From: Strigamia acuminata
Lineage: Eukaryota; Arthropoda; Chilopoda; Geophilomorpha; Linotaeniidae
Length of the DNA stretch: 64,000 bases
Assembly: GCA_949358305.1 (NCBI GenBank)
Contig: OX442317.1
Span: 930,001-994,000, forward strand
Reading direction: 5' to 3'
The translations under genes were made by a program, and so were the position numbers. Of the stretch, positions 1 to 12,700 are shown piece by piece (positions within the stretch are counted from its first letter, which is position 1; the number at the start of each line of letters is the position of its first letter). The notes below the pieces were generated by a model. The model searched no databases. It worked only from the letters and a program-made list of their open reading frames with translations, and was not told the DNA's origin.

Positions 1-609
1 TTTTATTTGCAATATTTAAAATACATTTGAGAGAGATAGAGAGAGAGAGTTTTCAATTCAATTATTGTTTGTTCGGTCGAATCGAAGCTGCCGTCACAAG
101 AGGAGAAAGTGTTTTTACTTGACCATAAGACAGTAGACGAAAAGTGCCATTTCTAGGTGGGGGTGACGAAGGAGGGGGTCGGGAGAGGCGAGTGGAGGTT
201 AATTTGTCTACTAATTATATCACCCTGAGTTGTTTGCTTGGAAAAGCTTTCCGAATGCCAACGTTTTTGATTTGATTGCGAACTAAAAGCCTCGAAAGCC
301 TCGTGCCCCGATTCGCCAACGTCAACTGTGTACAGAGCCAGCAAACTGGATTGTCAAGCTTATGTCACGCGTTCGGTGACAAAAGTAGTAAAGAAGAGTT
401 TTCTGACTAGTTTTCTAGGCACTTGGCAAGCTTGAAGGTTTGTACACAGTTGGAATAAGGGACGAGAGAGTCTCAACACTATCTGAACCTTCGACTGTAA
501 CGACTTTCTAATTGTCTATCCGATTGGATTCAAACTATTTTTTTTCTTTTTTTTTTTATTAAAAATAATAATAAAAAAAAAAATTTTTTTTAAAAAAATT
601 TCGAGATTA
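1..609. other. No gene recognised at the left edge
   Basis: The stretch lies downstream of the RasGRF poly(A) candidates. It holds a short GA run near 30-50 and T/A homopolymer runs from about 538 to 600. Open frames here are short and show no family signature. Confidence 0.4.
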
Positions 610-656
610 TTTATTTTTAGAATTTTGGTTTTAGATAATTTTGTTTGTTTTTTATT
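610..656 (-). terminator. Candidate poly(A) signals for RasGRF
   Basis: On the minus strand AATAAA occurs at 610-615 and again at 651-656, about 335-380 nt beyond the RasGRF stop codon at 990-992. The area is very AT-rich, so one or both could be chance matches. Confidence 0.3.
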
Positions 657-989
657 TTCCAGGGTTCGGATTGGCAATTAGAAACTCATTCTCCAATAAC
701 ATCCCATTGCAAACCAATGTGGTTTTTTTTTTTTTCCTTTTTTTTTTTTGTTTTTTGGGTTAAAATGATTGGAATGAACGACCCAAAAATCGGACCATTT
801 ATAGTTGTTTGGCTCAGAAGAGAGGTCAAAGGGGGCGAAATGATACTAAATGCTTTCTACAATGAAATGTAATAATATTTACATCAGTAGAGATGCGGAA
901 AGTGAAAAGGATCGAGAAAGAGAAGACAAATAAAGACACCATAGTGAAGACTGATACGTTTTTTTTTTTTTTTTTTTTTTTTTTGTTTT

Positions 990-3704
990 TTATGATGATC
1001 CGGAAGAAATGGAACCGAGTCTCGTTTGACGCGGTTCTAGATGCAGCGACTTTTCGTACAGCACGTCCTCGGCACGTATGATCAAATTTTGATCAAGTAA
1101 GAATTTAATCACCTGGAAAGAAAAAGAAAAAAGAAAAAACTCGAATAATTGGACGCAAATATTGAGAGTCAGGACGTACCTCGGGTTTCGTATCGATTTT
1201 GTACGGCGTTTGCTGTAAATGACGAATCTCTCGAATCACGTGAGCAATCTAAGCGAGAAATACGAACGTGAGAAGCAAAACTCGTAGAAAAAGAGAAAAA
1301 AATACGACCATTCTCATTTTAGAGAAATTGAGCAGACCATCGTCCGTGTAGTTCGGGGTTCCTTCCTCGATGAAGATTAAGTCACCCAAATATGTACCCA
1401 AATAAGGTATACAAGGAGGATCGCTCCTGTGTAAGGCCTCGCGAAGATTCCGGAATCTACCTTCGGCAGACGACAATGTTTGAAGCTTCTGGTTTATCTG
1501 GCGTGACTGCGGTTTAGCATGAACAGCGTTTAGTTATTCGTGCGAGGATTTGAGGCGGAAAATGGAAAAAGAGGTTTGTATTTGTTTGCTTACTGTTTTT
1601 GACACTTTTTCCCACGTCTTTTTCAGCCTGAAAACGGCAGCGTTTGCTAATGCTGAGCAAATCTGCAATACTCCGTTGAAATTGTGCATGCATCGACAAA
1701 TGTCGGCTACGTTAATCCATTTCTCAATAATGACAACTCGTTTAGCTAAGTCAGGTTCGTCGATAATCCGTGAAACTACGAGTTTGCTCATCTAAAAGAA
1801 AAAAGAAAAAAAACAAATGGATATTGTGATGATTATTATTGAATGAGGAGTAATATAATATCATCCCGGGTCTAAAAATATTCAATGCTGGACTGGTCCG
1901 GCGGGATACCGGGAGTTTCCCGGTGGCCCGGTGGGATACCGGGAGTTTCCCGGTGGCCCATGGCCGCTGTGGCCTGACCTGACTTCATTAATTGTGGCCC
2001 GGACATCCAGATTTCCCGGCAATAAATTTGTTCCCAGTCCAGCCCTGAAAATATTGGTTGTCGGCAGACAAAGTGGGCCCACCTACAATTATAATACAGT
2101 CAAAGCTGCGTAGCCTGGACATAGGACAGGTCCCAGAAAGTTGTCCGGACTAAAAGGCTGTCCGGATGGGAGAGGGGATTTAGTATTGCTGGGAATAGGT
2201 TGGGACCAAATCAGGACCTTCAAAATGTCCGGTCCACACAGCTGTCCGGTCGGTGCTATGTCCGGGCTACGCAGCTTTGACTGTATAGTTTTAATGTTTT
2301 AATACCATATTTCTTCGATTCTAAGATGCACTTTTTTTCCATATAAACATCTCTAAAAACGGAGTGCGTCTTACCTAACACCATAAATCACTTTGTTTTA
2401 CAATATTCCCATACACAAGAAAAAATGGAATTCGAATTAACGACAATTATGAGAAATGCGTCTTACGATCGATGGCGTCTTAGAATGGAAGAAATACGGT
2501 AGATTGACCCCAAACTTCCGAATTGTAGTATCCAGGGTCGACCCAGAGGTTTACATGTCACTCTGAGCCATGCTCCTGAATATATGGATTATTTAATATA
2601 CTGTACATTATTAAATCGTTGATGCATAAGAGTAATATTTGGCGCTCTTGTCATTTTGTCCGTTTTCATCCAGCCCTGGTTGAGAAACTCTCTGTAGAAG
2701 GTAGACAATATATAAGGCAACTATAGCACTGTAATGACAACAAATTCGAACGCACTCGCTTCGGATCGAAATGAATATTGTGTGGTCCAAATATGTCATA
2801 TTTTCTGCCAGGTCAATTGCTGAAGCCGACTCCATGTTCTCCTTTGAAGGTGTCTAGCAAGGCAACGGGCAAAAGTAGATTTAACAGTCAAGACTTTGCT
2901 TAATTCTAGACTTTTCAAAAAGTGAATACCACTTCTTTCTACCTATACTCAAAACCACCCCAACGTTGATCTATTTCAGCCGGTTTACGCCTAACTGTGT
3001 ACTGTGTTCTACTACGCGGAAAAGTAGTTCTGTGTCAAAGCATCACCTTTGACAATGTTGGTAATCGAGCACAATGTCTGGAGTTCGATTACAATTCTGG
3101 TGTTTTGGACTACTTTTTTGTGCCACTACACCAGTGAAATAGATCAACCTTGGGGTGGTTTTGAGTATAGCAGCAAAGCAAGAACAGTGGCGGAACTACT
3201 GGGCGCACAACTTCTAATTGAGAGAGCCAAAAAATCCACAAAAAAAATCGGTTTGTTATAACGAAAGTTCGTTACATCAAATTTTTATAACATGGTGTTC
3301 TATGGCTAACCAATCAACCAAGCCATTTTTAATTATTTTGACTGTATTCTTTTTTATTGGTGAATGAATTAATTTAAAATTCCGCCACTGGTGTTGAATC
3401 GATGCTGCATGTACCAATGGTGGTGCCAGCAGGAGATCCAAATCCATCTCCTTAGCGTTGGAATCATCTCTGGTAATCAAACGCAGTAACTGGGTAGCTG
3501 CTTTGTGTTCGACGGGCAACAGACTGTTATTACATACGAGTTCGTCAAGGAATTCGATTGTCAGTTGTTTGAGTTGAGATCCCGACTCAAAATCTTGAGA
3601 ATGTTTCGAAATCCAGTGGCGGAGGACATTCAGAACTCGCATAGTTGCAGCAGTGTACATCATTGATTCCCGCTTCAGTGCTTTGCACGATGAGTCCACC
3701 GATA
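990..3704 (-). CDS. Rasgrf: RasGRF exons 19-25: CDC25 RasGEF catalytic domain and C-terminus
   Basis: The exons cover about residues 1064-1416. Landmarks in order: [18 protein letters not shown] (exon 19), [11 protein letters not shown] (exon 20), [10 protein letters not shown] (exon 21), [21 protein letters not shown] and [12 protein letters not shown] (exon 22), [25 protein letters not shown] and FIEEGTPNY (exon 23), [15 protein letters not shown] (exon 24), then a C-terminal tail ending LGSISSGSS. All blocks that contact Ras in the family are present, so the domain should be active. Exon 21 (2607-2691) is only 85 nt. Confidence 0.95.
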
Positions 3705-6700
3705 CTTGAATGGAAACACAAAAAAACACCGCAATGAGTTAATTAATTCTTTGTTGGTTTATTTGCAGAATTACCAATGCTGAAACGGCAACTTATTGAA
3801 CTTCGCGGAGTCGCTATTGAGCTTCGGGGAGTGGCGAATGAACTTCGTTGGGTCGAAAGGGAACTTCGTGGAGTTGAGACGAGGTGGTCCGGCGGATTAC
3901 TTGAACCGGCTGTGGCAGCAGCGAAGGCAATTGCAGCTCCAGATGTACTGCTCCTAGAATTTCAACACAAGGTAGGCCCAATTAAATATCTAAAATTTTG
4001 AAAGGGTTTCTCGGTCATTGTCAGGTAGTCTGTCTTGACTAAGTATTTGAAACTGTAACGGAGCATTCAAATAAGCTAACCGTTGGTGTAGTTGAGATTT
4101 ACATAACTGACTAGTTTATTCAAAGTAACATATAGGTGGCACTGCAGAAAGGCATTGTCACAAATTAACAAGTAACAAGTAACGTCCATCAAGGCCACCT
4201 TAACCATTCGGCTGCAGCACAGAGGGGGACCAGGCGCCTCCTGAATAAGGTCTTCGTTATTAGAGGAAATTTTGCTCTAATCTGATTCATTTAAAAGTTA
4301 GCAAGTGAATGACCTTGAAAATGGCCTTCAAGGTCAAATTTGATGACATCATTGGATTGCTCTCACTCAACTTCCTATATGATCGCTTCATCAAAGTTGG
4401 CCTAGATGCAATTGCTCAGGAAATATTTGAGGGGAACAGATTTTTCTTCCACCCTGTATAACTTGTAAATGTAAAAACGATTTTTTTTTAAATTACGACA
4501 AGCAGCAAGGGGCGCCTGATTTTCTTTTAGCCCTGGGAACTGAAAAGTGTTAGGAGGACCCTGGTTGTTGCGAAGCTTTACCTCCTTTGTGAAGCCCTAT
4601 TTGATGTAATGACCACTCCTGCGCGACTCGAATGCTGCGGCGACTCTGACGAATGCTGCATACTGCTTCTCGGGGACATGAGAGAAGAATCTGTCGATGT
4701 GTCGCTGCTTCCTCTTTTGCAACTAGTTACTGAACACACTGAAATTAGATCATTTCAATCAAAGAAATAGGATAATCAGAATGAGTACTCGATTTGAGCT
4801 TTGACTGCAAATGTTGTTTCTGACCTGAACGTCGACCAAAGCTGGAAATAGCACTGACTGAGATGGGTGGCGGTGAACCGACCACTTCTGGTGAAGACGA
4901 ACTTGCTGCCGCTTCAACTTCATCGCTGCTTGACGTGTCGATGGTTGGAAGTTGCCTGGCTTCACAAGTCGGTTCCTCAGCTTCTTCTACAGTAGTTTTG
5001 GCTCCACTTTCACCCTCTGTATCATCAGCAACAAGTGTATGTGTACTAGTGTGGGTGCTTGCTTGTCCGGTCAAAGTGTCTGACGATACTGTTCCGGTAA
5101 TCGATGTTTTGGGAACATCCAGCAGACCGGTATCAACATTTTCACTCAAGGAGAGATTTAATTTCGTTTGTCGAGTCGACTCTTCAACTGAAATATTCGT
5201 AGTTTACGTGTACTCTTTGGATCACGGTTTTAGAATTAAATTTGGAGAAAACGAATGCACTTAAGAGCAGTGGTTCTTTCAGGCCATGTGAAATTCCTAT
5301 CATTTTGTGTGTTTCTATGGGGCACTAATTGAATAAAGATGTCCAAAAAAATGTTTTTACATATTTTTCTTTGAGAAAAATTATGTTTTTGAATTCTGAG
5401 GGCCCCAGTTACCATATTTTTATTCAGAATTTTTGAAGAACCACTGACTTACACTATGTTTACATGCACCGAATATTTCGAGTGGTGAATAATTTGAGTG
5501 GTGAAAGAATCAAATTGTTTTGTTTACACGCAAAAAATAATTTGTGTTCACAACAGGAAGTACCAGGTTTAACTAACACTTGAAGTGGTATATTTTTTGG
5601 TAAAAAGGAAACCAGATCATATTTTTGTATTCCCCATCAATTAAATGGAGGATGTGTATATTGTATTAACTTTACTTGTGATAAGAAGTAGCACTAAACA
5701 GGAAGTGGCACTAAACAGGAAGTGGCACTAAACAGGAAGCGATGTGGACATGTGCAATAAAAATAGTTCGAGTTCACTCGAATTAAACAACCTTCTTCGA
5801 GGGATTATTTACTACTTGAATAATCCTTGTCATCCCTGTTTACATGACAGTTGTGCACACAGAATATTTCATCTCACTCGAAATATTCTGCGCATGTAAA
5901 CGTAATATTAGAGTACAGCCATGGTCATGGGTGTACCTTCTAACCACATCCAAGGTAGGCCTAACTCCTATTGGCCGAGCCATTTCACTTGGGTAGTGAT
6001 ACATAAAAGTAAGCTAAAACACCAGAATTGCATTAGGTGTACAGACAATAGGTGCATTCAATTCTAAAAAGGCTTTCAAAAACCGTTTTTCGTCGTTTTC
6101 CGAAAACGATGAAAACGGTTTTAAATATTGAGCAGCGTTATTACCAACAGCTTTCAACAGCCACGGAGCATGCTCAGTCTGCACATGATCACATGACAAA
6201 TCACAAAATGCATTCGTAATGTAGGTTTGTTGTTAAATTAATAGTATTGTTGTTATTCATTTGGGAACGGAAAATCAGCCGAACATCGGCCACATTCGAT
6301 CGCACAGATCCGGCCAAAATCGGCAGCTTTCGATCGTGCAAATGCGGCCGAAAATTTGGCCGCATTCAACGCGCAAATGCGCCCGAAAATTGGCCGCATT
6401 CGATCGTTCTTTAAGGCATAATAGTTGTACAAATAGATTGAATGGGCCTACATTTTTGTGTGTGCTTCCACCGCCGATCTATTCTATTACAAAATGGCGG
6501 CCCGGGAAAACGATTTGAAAACCACGAAAACCACGAAATTCTGGTTTTCACGAAAACGGTTTTCGAAAAAACCGATTTTCGAAATGTGACGTCAAATGCG
6601 TCTACATCCGGTGTGGGAAAACGGCAAAAACGGGGAAAACTCTTTAGAATTGAATGCACCTATTGTAATCGATTACCTATTGTTAGGAAATTGTTTGCTT

Positions 6701-9700
6701 TCAACTATCTTACAAATAAAAAAAGGAAATCCAATAATAATCCAGTCCACAGTCTCTAGTTAGGGGTAATAAGGCTCGGCCAATGGGAGTTAGGCCAACC
6801 TTCTGCAAGTGAGCTTGAAGCTAAGCAGGGACGATTTTTATGACCACGGCTGTACAGTACAGATGGAATAGAGTCTCACATTTCCGATGACTCATTCTCC
6901 AATGTTGAGAAGTTCCCCTGTCCCAATCACTATTGTCTGACGAGGCCACACTGCAATTGCTAACTCGCCGTGGTTCATTGGATGTGACGCTGCAGGTGCT
7001 AATACGCCGAGGATCTGATGATGTTATGCTACAATTGCTGACTCGTCGAGGATCTAACGATGATATGCTACAATTGCTGATACGTCGATTATTGTCGTAT
7101 TCTGGAGGACTTAGAGCTAAGTCTCCTTGACCAGTTTCCATACCACTGCAATGTATTGAAAATACTGAACATGATTAACTGCATTGATCAAAGCACTTGA
7201 AAGACAATAAAATCCTATCTTAAGTTCTATTATAATAATACTAGGTAGATGTTTAAGGCATCTAGTACCTACTGAATATTTTGATTCTGCTGCACAAACT
7301 CTACAGAATAATCTTCGTCTATGGTAAATATACTTAGTCGATTGGATTTCTTCTGTAGAGTTTGTTTCTGTTTAACTGTCTGCAGAATTATTTGAATGGA
7401 ATTTTGCTGCTGCTGACTACCTGCAGGTTTGTTATGCATGCTCCTGCAGAATTACAGATTAAGGATAATATATTGAAAATGCTACTAAGGCCACACAATT
7501 GATGCTGCTTGATGTTTGATAAACTTACATCATAGGACTTTCGTGTACTTCTGGATTATAATACACTTTTTTTAGTGCTTCCAATACAGTAACTCCATCA
7601 GTAAATACACGATATGTTAATAGGAAGGTATTTAAGAAATCAATGCTTAAAAACCGAAGATCCGTCAAGCGTTCTAGAAGCCGACATGGAGTGGCATATC
7701 TTATCTAATGAGAAATATGAATGAAATACAAAATAAAATGTTAGAAGTGTTAGAAATGTTTGGCTCAGACATGCACCATCTGGATGACCGTCTTTTCCGG
7801 CTTGAACTGCCAGGGCCCAAACCCTTGGAAATGACATGACCGGCAATTGGTTATTGTAACACATAATTTCATTTGAATAATTTTTTTTACATTGCATATT
7901 TTTATCGCATAAAATGGAATTTTTGATGCATATTGTATGCGCATAAAACAATCTTTTGCATAAATATCTGGATCTTTGTGTAAACAAAAGGGACCAGACA
8001 GGCCCACCTTTACCATTGGGCTAACTGGGCTGCAGCCCAGGGGCGCCAAGCACAGGGGCTGGATGGGCACAGAAAAGTGCTGGGCAAGGGGCGCCTGAGT
8101 TTTATTAGCCCAGGGCGCTGAAAAGTGTAAAGACGGCCCTGGGACCAGACACAGTATAAGCTTACGTCTGGGCCTCACACAGTACATAATCTAACCTGTG
8201 GTACTTTGCAAGAATTTAATGTACGGCTGAATCGAATGTCCACATCATCCTTGAAAAGTCTTGGATCATTTCTAATAGAAGTTGGCATAGTAACTGAGCT
8301 GTTGCTACCATTTCCATGAAAAAGGTTGTTGAAATGAACATTGTCCAGGCACTAGAAAACAATTGCACATGCAGATTATCATGGACGTAATAGATTGTTA
8401 GCGAAGTTCTTACATGACTTATGTCACTGACCCAAGCTGCTTTTTCTTGTAAGGAAGGTGCTATCAAATGGATTGTCACAGAGGGTGCATTCTTAACATC
8501 AACTATTAACTTAAAATCCAAGCTTTGATTTGTCTGGATAAGAATGCCATCTCCAGGTGGTGAACCCAAACTTTCAGAATCGTCTTCAATAAAAGTTTGT
8601 TCATTTGGCTCTTCAATAAGAGTGGCATCAACCAATGAGATCTTGCCAACCGGCTGTGAAGGAAAAGAGTGTTTTTGATGCAGAAATGTATCTTGCAATT
8701 TATCTTTACCGAAACAAGGTGGAGTCTACCACTCTCAGTTCGAGTAGTCAGCAACATATGGTTTGCGAAGAGAAAACACTGTCTTGGTCCTCCCTTGTCG
8801 CTTGCTTTACTAAACCATGATTTGCTCTTTTCACTTGGAAGCTGAATGAGACTTCCTGCAGTTAAACAAACCTTGTTAAGCAAAGTATCTTAACAACTTC
8901 ATTGCTTACCTTGTCTGACGTAAACTTGATTCACATCCAGTAGCAGATCACAGCCTTCGATAATCATTCGTTCGATCGAAAGATTTTTTCGGATGTTTTC
9001 GGTTTCGCTAACCTTAGTTGAAGGAATAATATTAATAACAGCCAATGATAGTAGCTTTGCTTATAACAAGTTAAGGTCACATGGATTATAGGTGATGGTA
9101 CCAGGGTAAATGAGCCCTGATGGTGCCAATAAAAGACGGTCTTTTAGACAATCCTGGACAAAAACTTCCCTTCAGTTTAGCTGTTTTAAGTTCATCTACA
9201 AATGTGGTCAACTGTCTTGCCGTGACCACAGTATTAAACAAATCTTATTAAATCCCTGTACTGCAGGGAAGTTTATTTTGTAGATGGGTTTACATGGTAA
9301 CAAAATAAAGTGGTCTTTTAGGAAGTCTTTTCCTTAAATGGAGGTAATTAATAAAATATCGATTTTCATTTAGTTGATTAATGCATCTTGACACTATTTG
9401 TTAAGAACTGCACCACTGGCTATTCTGGCACTTCACTTCTGCGGATGAGCCCAGAAGGTCTTTATCTTATCTAAATTGAATTCTGGCAAAGTTTCTAAGC
9501 TGAAAGCTTAATAAACTTAATTGTGAAGATCAAATGTTAATAATTTGATCTTTAAACGGCTTTAAGCCGGCCTCAGACCATGTGCTCGCGATTATACAGA
9601 GCAATAATCATTTGTTAAAGAGAGCATCAAACTCCGCACACGGTCGTCAGTTGCGATCAATACGAAAACAGGATTTGGATTTACTGCTGGCGGTACTGTA

Positions 9701-12700
9701 GCAAGTTCGATAATAAGCTAACCGTGTTATGGCGAGCACTTTTATTGAGTGGGCTATGGGGCTACCGATCGCTTGTCATTCGCCATTTCAAGTGCTTTGT
9801 CTGACCCGCTGGCAACGGTTTCTTCAAACGCGAAACACGCGTCCATACCTCACCCCCATAACAACAATTCTATTTAAAAAATCTTTTTCATAAATTTTCT
9901 AAATGTCAACACTGAGAATTTACGACATCAAAGATGCTGCTCGTGTCTCTCTCCCAACACTGTTTGCACTTTGGACAACAGATGTTAACAATTTTCGCAC
10001 AGGCAAGGCACTTATGCGCAGGCGCAGGCGCAGGCAGAGCGAAAATGCAAATGTGGACGACTTTGATTACCGCCGTTTGCAATAACTTGCTTCAATGGCA
10101 AGTGCACTTTAGTAAATTAAATTTGTCTGCTTTTTGTGCACGAGATGATGGCGAAATCAGTTTTACTGTGCAATTTGTTGCTGCGAATATATAAATATTT
10201 TTTTTAAATTAAATAAAATCGTTTTTTTTACGTCCAAAGCAAAGTATTCCGCAAACTTTGATTTCGCACCTGTGGAGCAAACAAAGAATCGAGTAGTGGC
10301 GCCCAACCTCCACTCCCATCCACAACGTATAAACAACGTATAAACTAATAAGTAAAAGCAATGGAACCTACCGCTGTTGACTCAATTTGTTGTTGTCTAC
10401 AATTGATTATTTTTGTTTACCTCATCGTGCATTTGTTTCGATAAAACTTCAAGTTTCTTCCTAGCATTTTCCAAACTGCGACGTTCCACGTGGTTATGCG
10501 GCGTGTGTGCAAGTAATTCGTGTAAAGTGATGATATACCGTGGAATCTAGAAGCGAATGAAATGAAGCAGAAATTAAAATGCCCCAAAATGTAACCAATA
10601 CAACCATTCTTTGTTATTATTTCCAACAAAATGACCTAACTCAAGGACTACTCAATTTCATAACACCCATCTGACCTCAACTGCGAGGCAATATCTTCTG
10701 GCAGATATTGATAAGACATCAACATCCACCGCAGTGCCCATGTGGATAAGTCCTTTCTTTACCGATTACGTCACCCTAGGTATTCCACACGCGAGGGGAA
10801 CACCCTAGACATGACACATGATCAGTTTATGTATTACTCTTGGAGTGTTAAGCAAAATAAATAAATAAATAAATAACGTTGATGGTCCTTTGCTCTCCTT
10901 CCTTTCCCCAATAGCCAAGTAAATTGATGCCATATTTCATGCGTGTTAGCTCTGACGACAGTTGGTGCGATGGTAATCTCGCGCGAGTTAGTGTGACAGT
11001 CTTTTACAACCCCCGCAATAATTTAGAAATAATTTCTGCGCTAAAATGTTGGAATTGATTATCAAAGTTAAAATCCACGTCGCTAGGTGTCGGGCATAGT
11101 CACGATTTGTGAGGCAACGGTCGTCATGGCAACAATCTTTTATAAAGCCGAAACGGTTTACCTGATGCATGGGATAAGTGAGAAACGTCTCGAGACTGCG
11201 GCAGTGTAATGACGGCTTGTTTTCGAGTTTTTTCAGCAAAGCGACGAAACGAGGATTTTGTTTACATTCGGCTAAAACTTGGAGCGAGAAATGGTGGTTA
11301 CGAACATATTCTTGGTAGATGGACAACATGGGCAGCAACATGTCGAATAAATCGCCTGCAAGAATAAAACATTGTCACTTAATGGTGCATTAATAAGAAA
11401 AATTAAGATAATCAAATTTAACATCCAACCTCAATCATCCCCCAGTTTAGCTTTATACTTTACATCAAAATTGCTCCAGAATTTTTTAAAAAATTTAAAA
11501 TTTATGAAAATTGAGTTTTATTTTTATTATAAAAAAAAAATGTAGTCAAAACTCTTGCTTGTGGTTCTTGACGAGTCTAAAAAAATTGAAAAACAAGTTA
11601 TTTTGGTAGTAAAAATTGAAAAAATCGAAAAAGTCGAAAAAATTGGAAAAATTGGAAAAAATTGGAAAAATTGAAAAAATTGGAAAAATTGAAAAAGTAG
11701 GAAAAAAATTTATATTTTAAAAAATTTGATAGAGAAACTGGAATATAAATATTTGTCGAGGTTTAGAGTTCTAAAATTCCCACCTGCAACTAACTAAATA
11801 GCCGTAACAAACACATGCACAGGTGATGTACCCACCTGGTAAAGCAACTAAACGCTTTCTCACTACAGTTTCTACATCATGCTACGACGTCATTCTACTA
11901 GACGAAAAAGTAGGAAAAACACTCATACCTATTTTTATCATACCTAACACAAGGGTTGGCCAATTCTCCATTCTAGCCGTTAACCCTTTGAGAAAAATTT
12001 GGTGAAGGAACATGACAGTTTCACTAAAATTGTATATTAAAAAAAAAAAATCAATTAATTACAAAAAAAAAAAATCAATTTTAAAAAAATCATCCAATTA
12101 AAAAAAATATATTTTATAACTCCGAAATGAAATAAATCCTACAAATCATCTCTAAACAGCCACTAAGCACTGCCAAATGACGAATGGAATAAACCCAAAA
12201 TATGTCTAAGTACCGCAGCGAAGCAAAGGGGCAGCATTTTAGCGGGATTTTACAGGCATCACTCACTTACGCCAACAAAATGAATTATATATTTTTGTTT
12301 GATTTTAAACGATTTGACATTTAAAAAAGTGACTTTAAAAATTGATAAACAAAATAAATAAATAAATAAAGAGAAGAATGTGAGTTTTTCTTTTTTCTTT
12401 TTTCCATTTCCCATTTTCCATTCGCCATTAGCAACAGGCAAATCCCCTAATCGATTCGACCGCCATGACAACGGAAATGGCTCACCTGTTGAGGAAAATG
12501 GAATTAACATCGTCATGAGTGCATGTCGGCGTCTTTGAGCTGGCCGCCATCTTGAATGGACGTAAAAAACAAGCAACTAGAAGCTGAAGCTGTTCCACGT
12601 ATTCTTCTTCCTGTTCCACCATTCGGAAGACGAGGCTGCAAACGGAATCAATCAGCACTTGCGAACCGCCAACCCGACACCCCCGTCGGGGACCCGCGAA

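Noticed and set aside
4863-5264. 133-codon plus-strand frame rich in Ser/Val
   Set aside because: Antisense to RasGRF exon 16, whose phase and linker context fit the gene.
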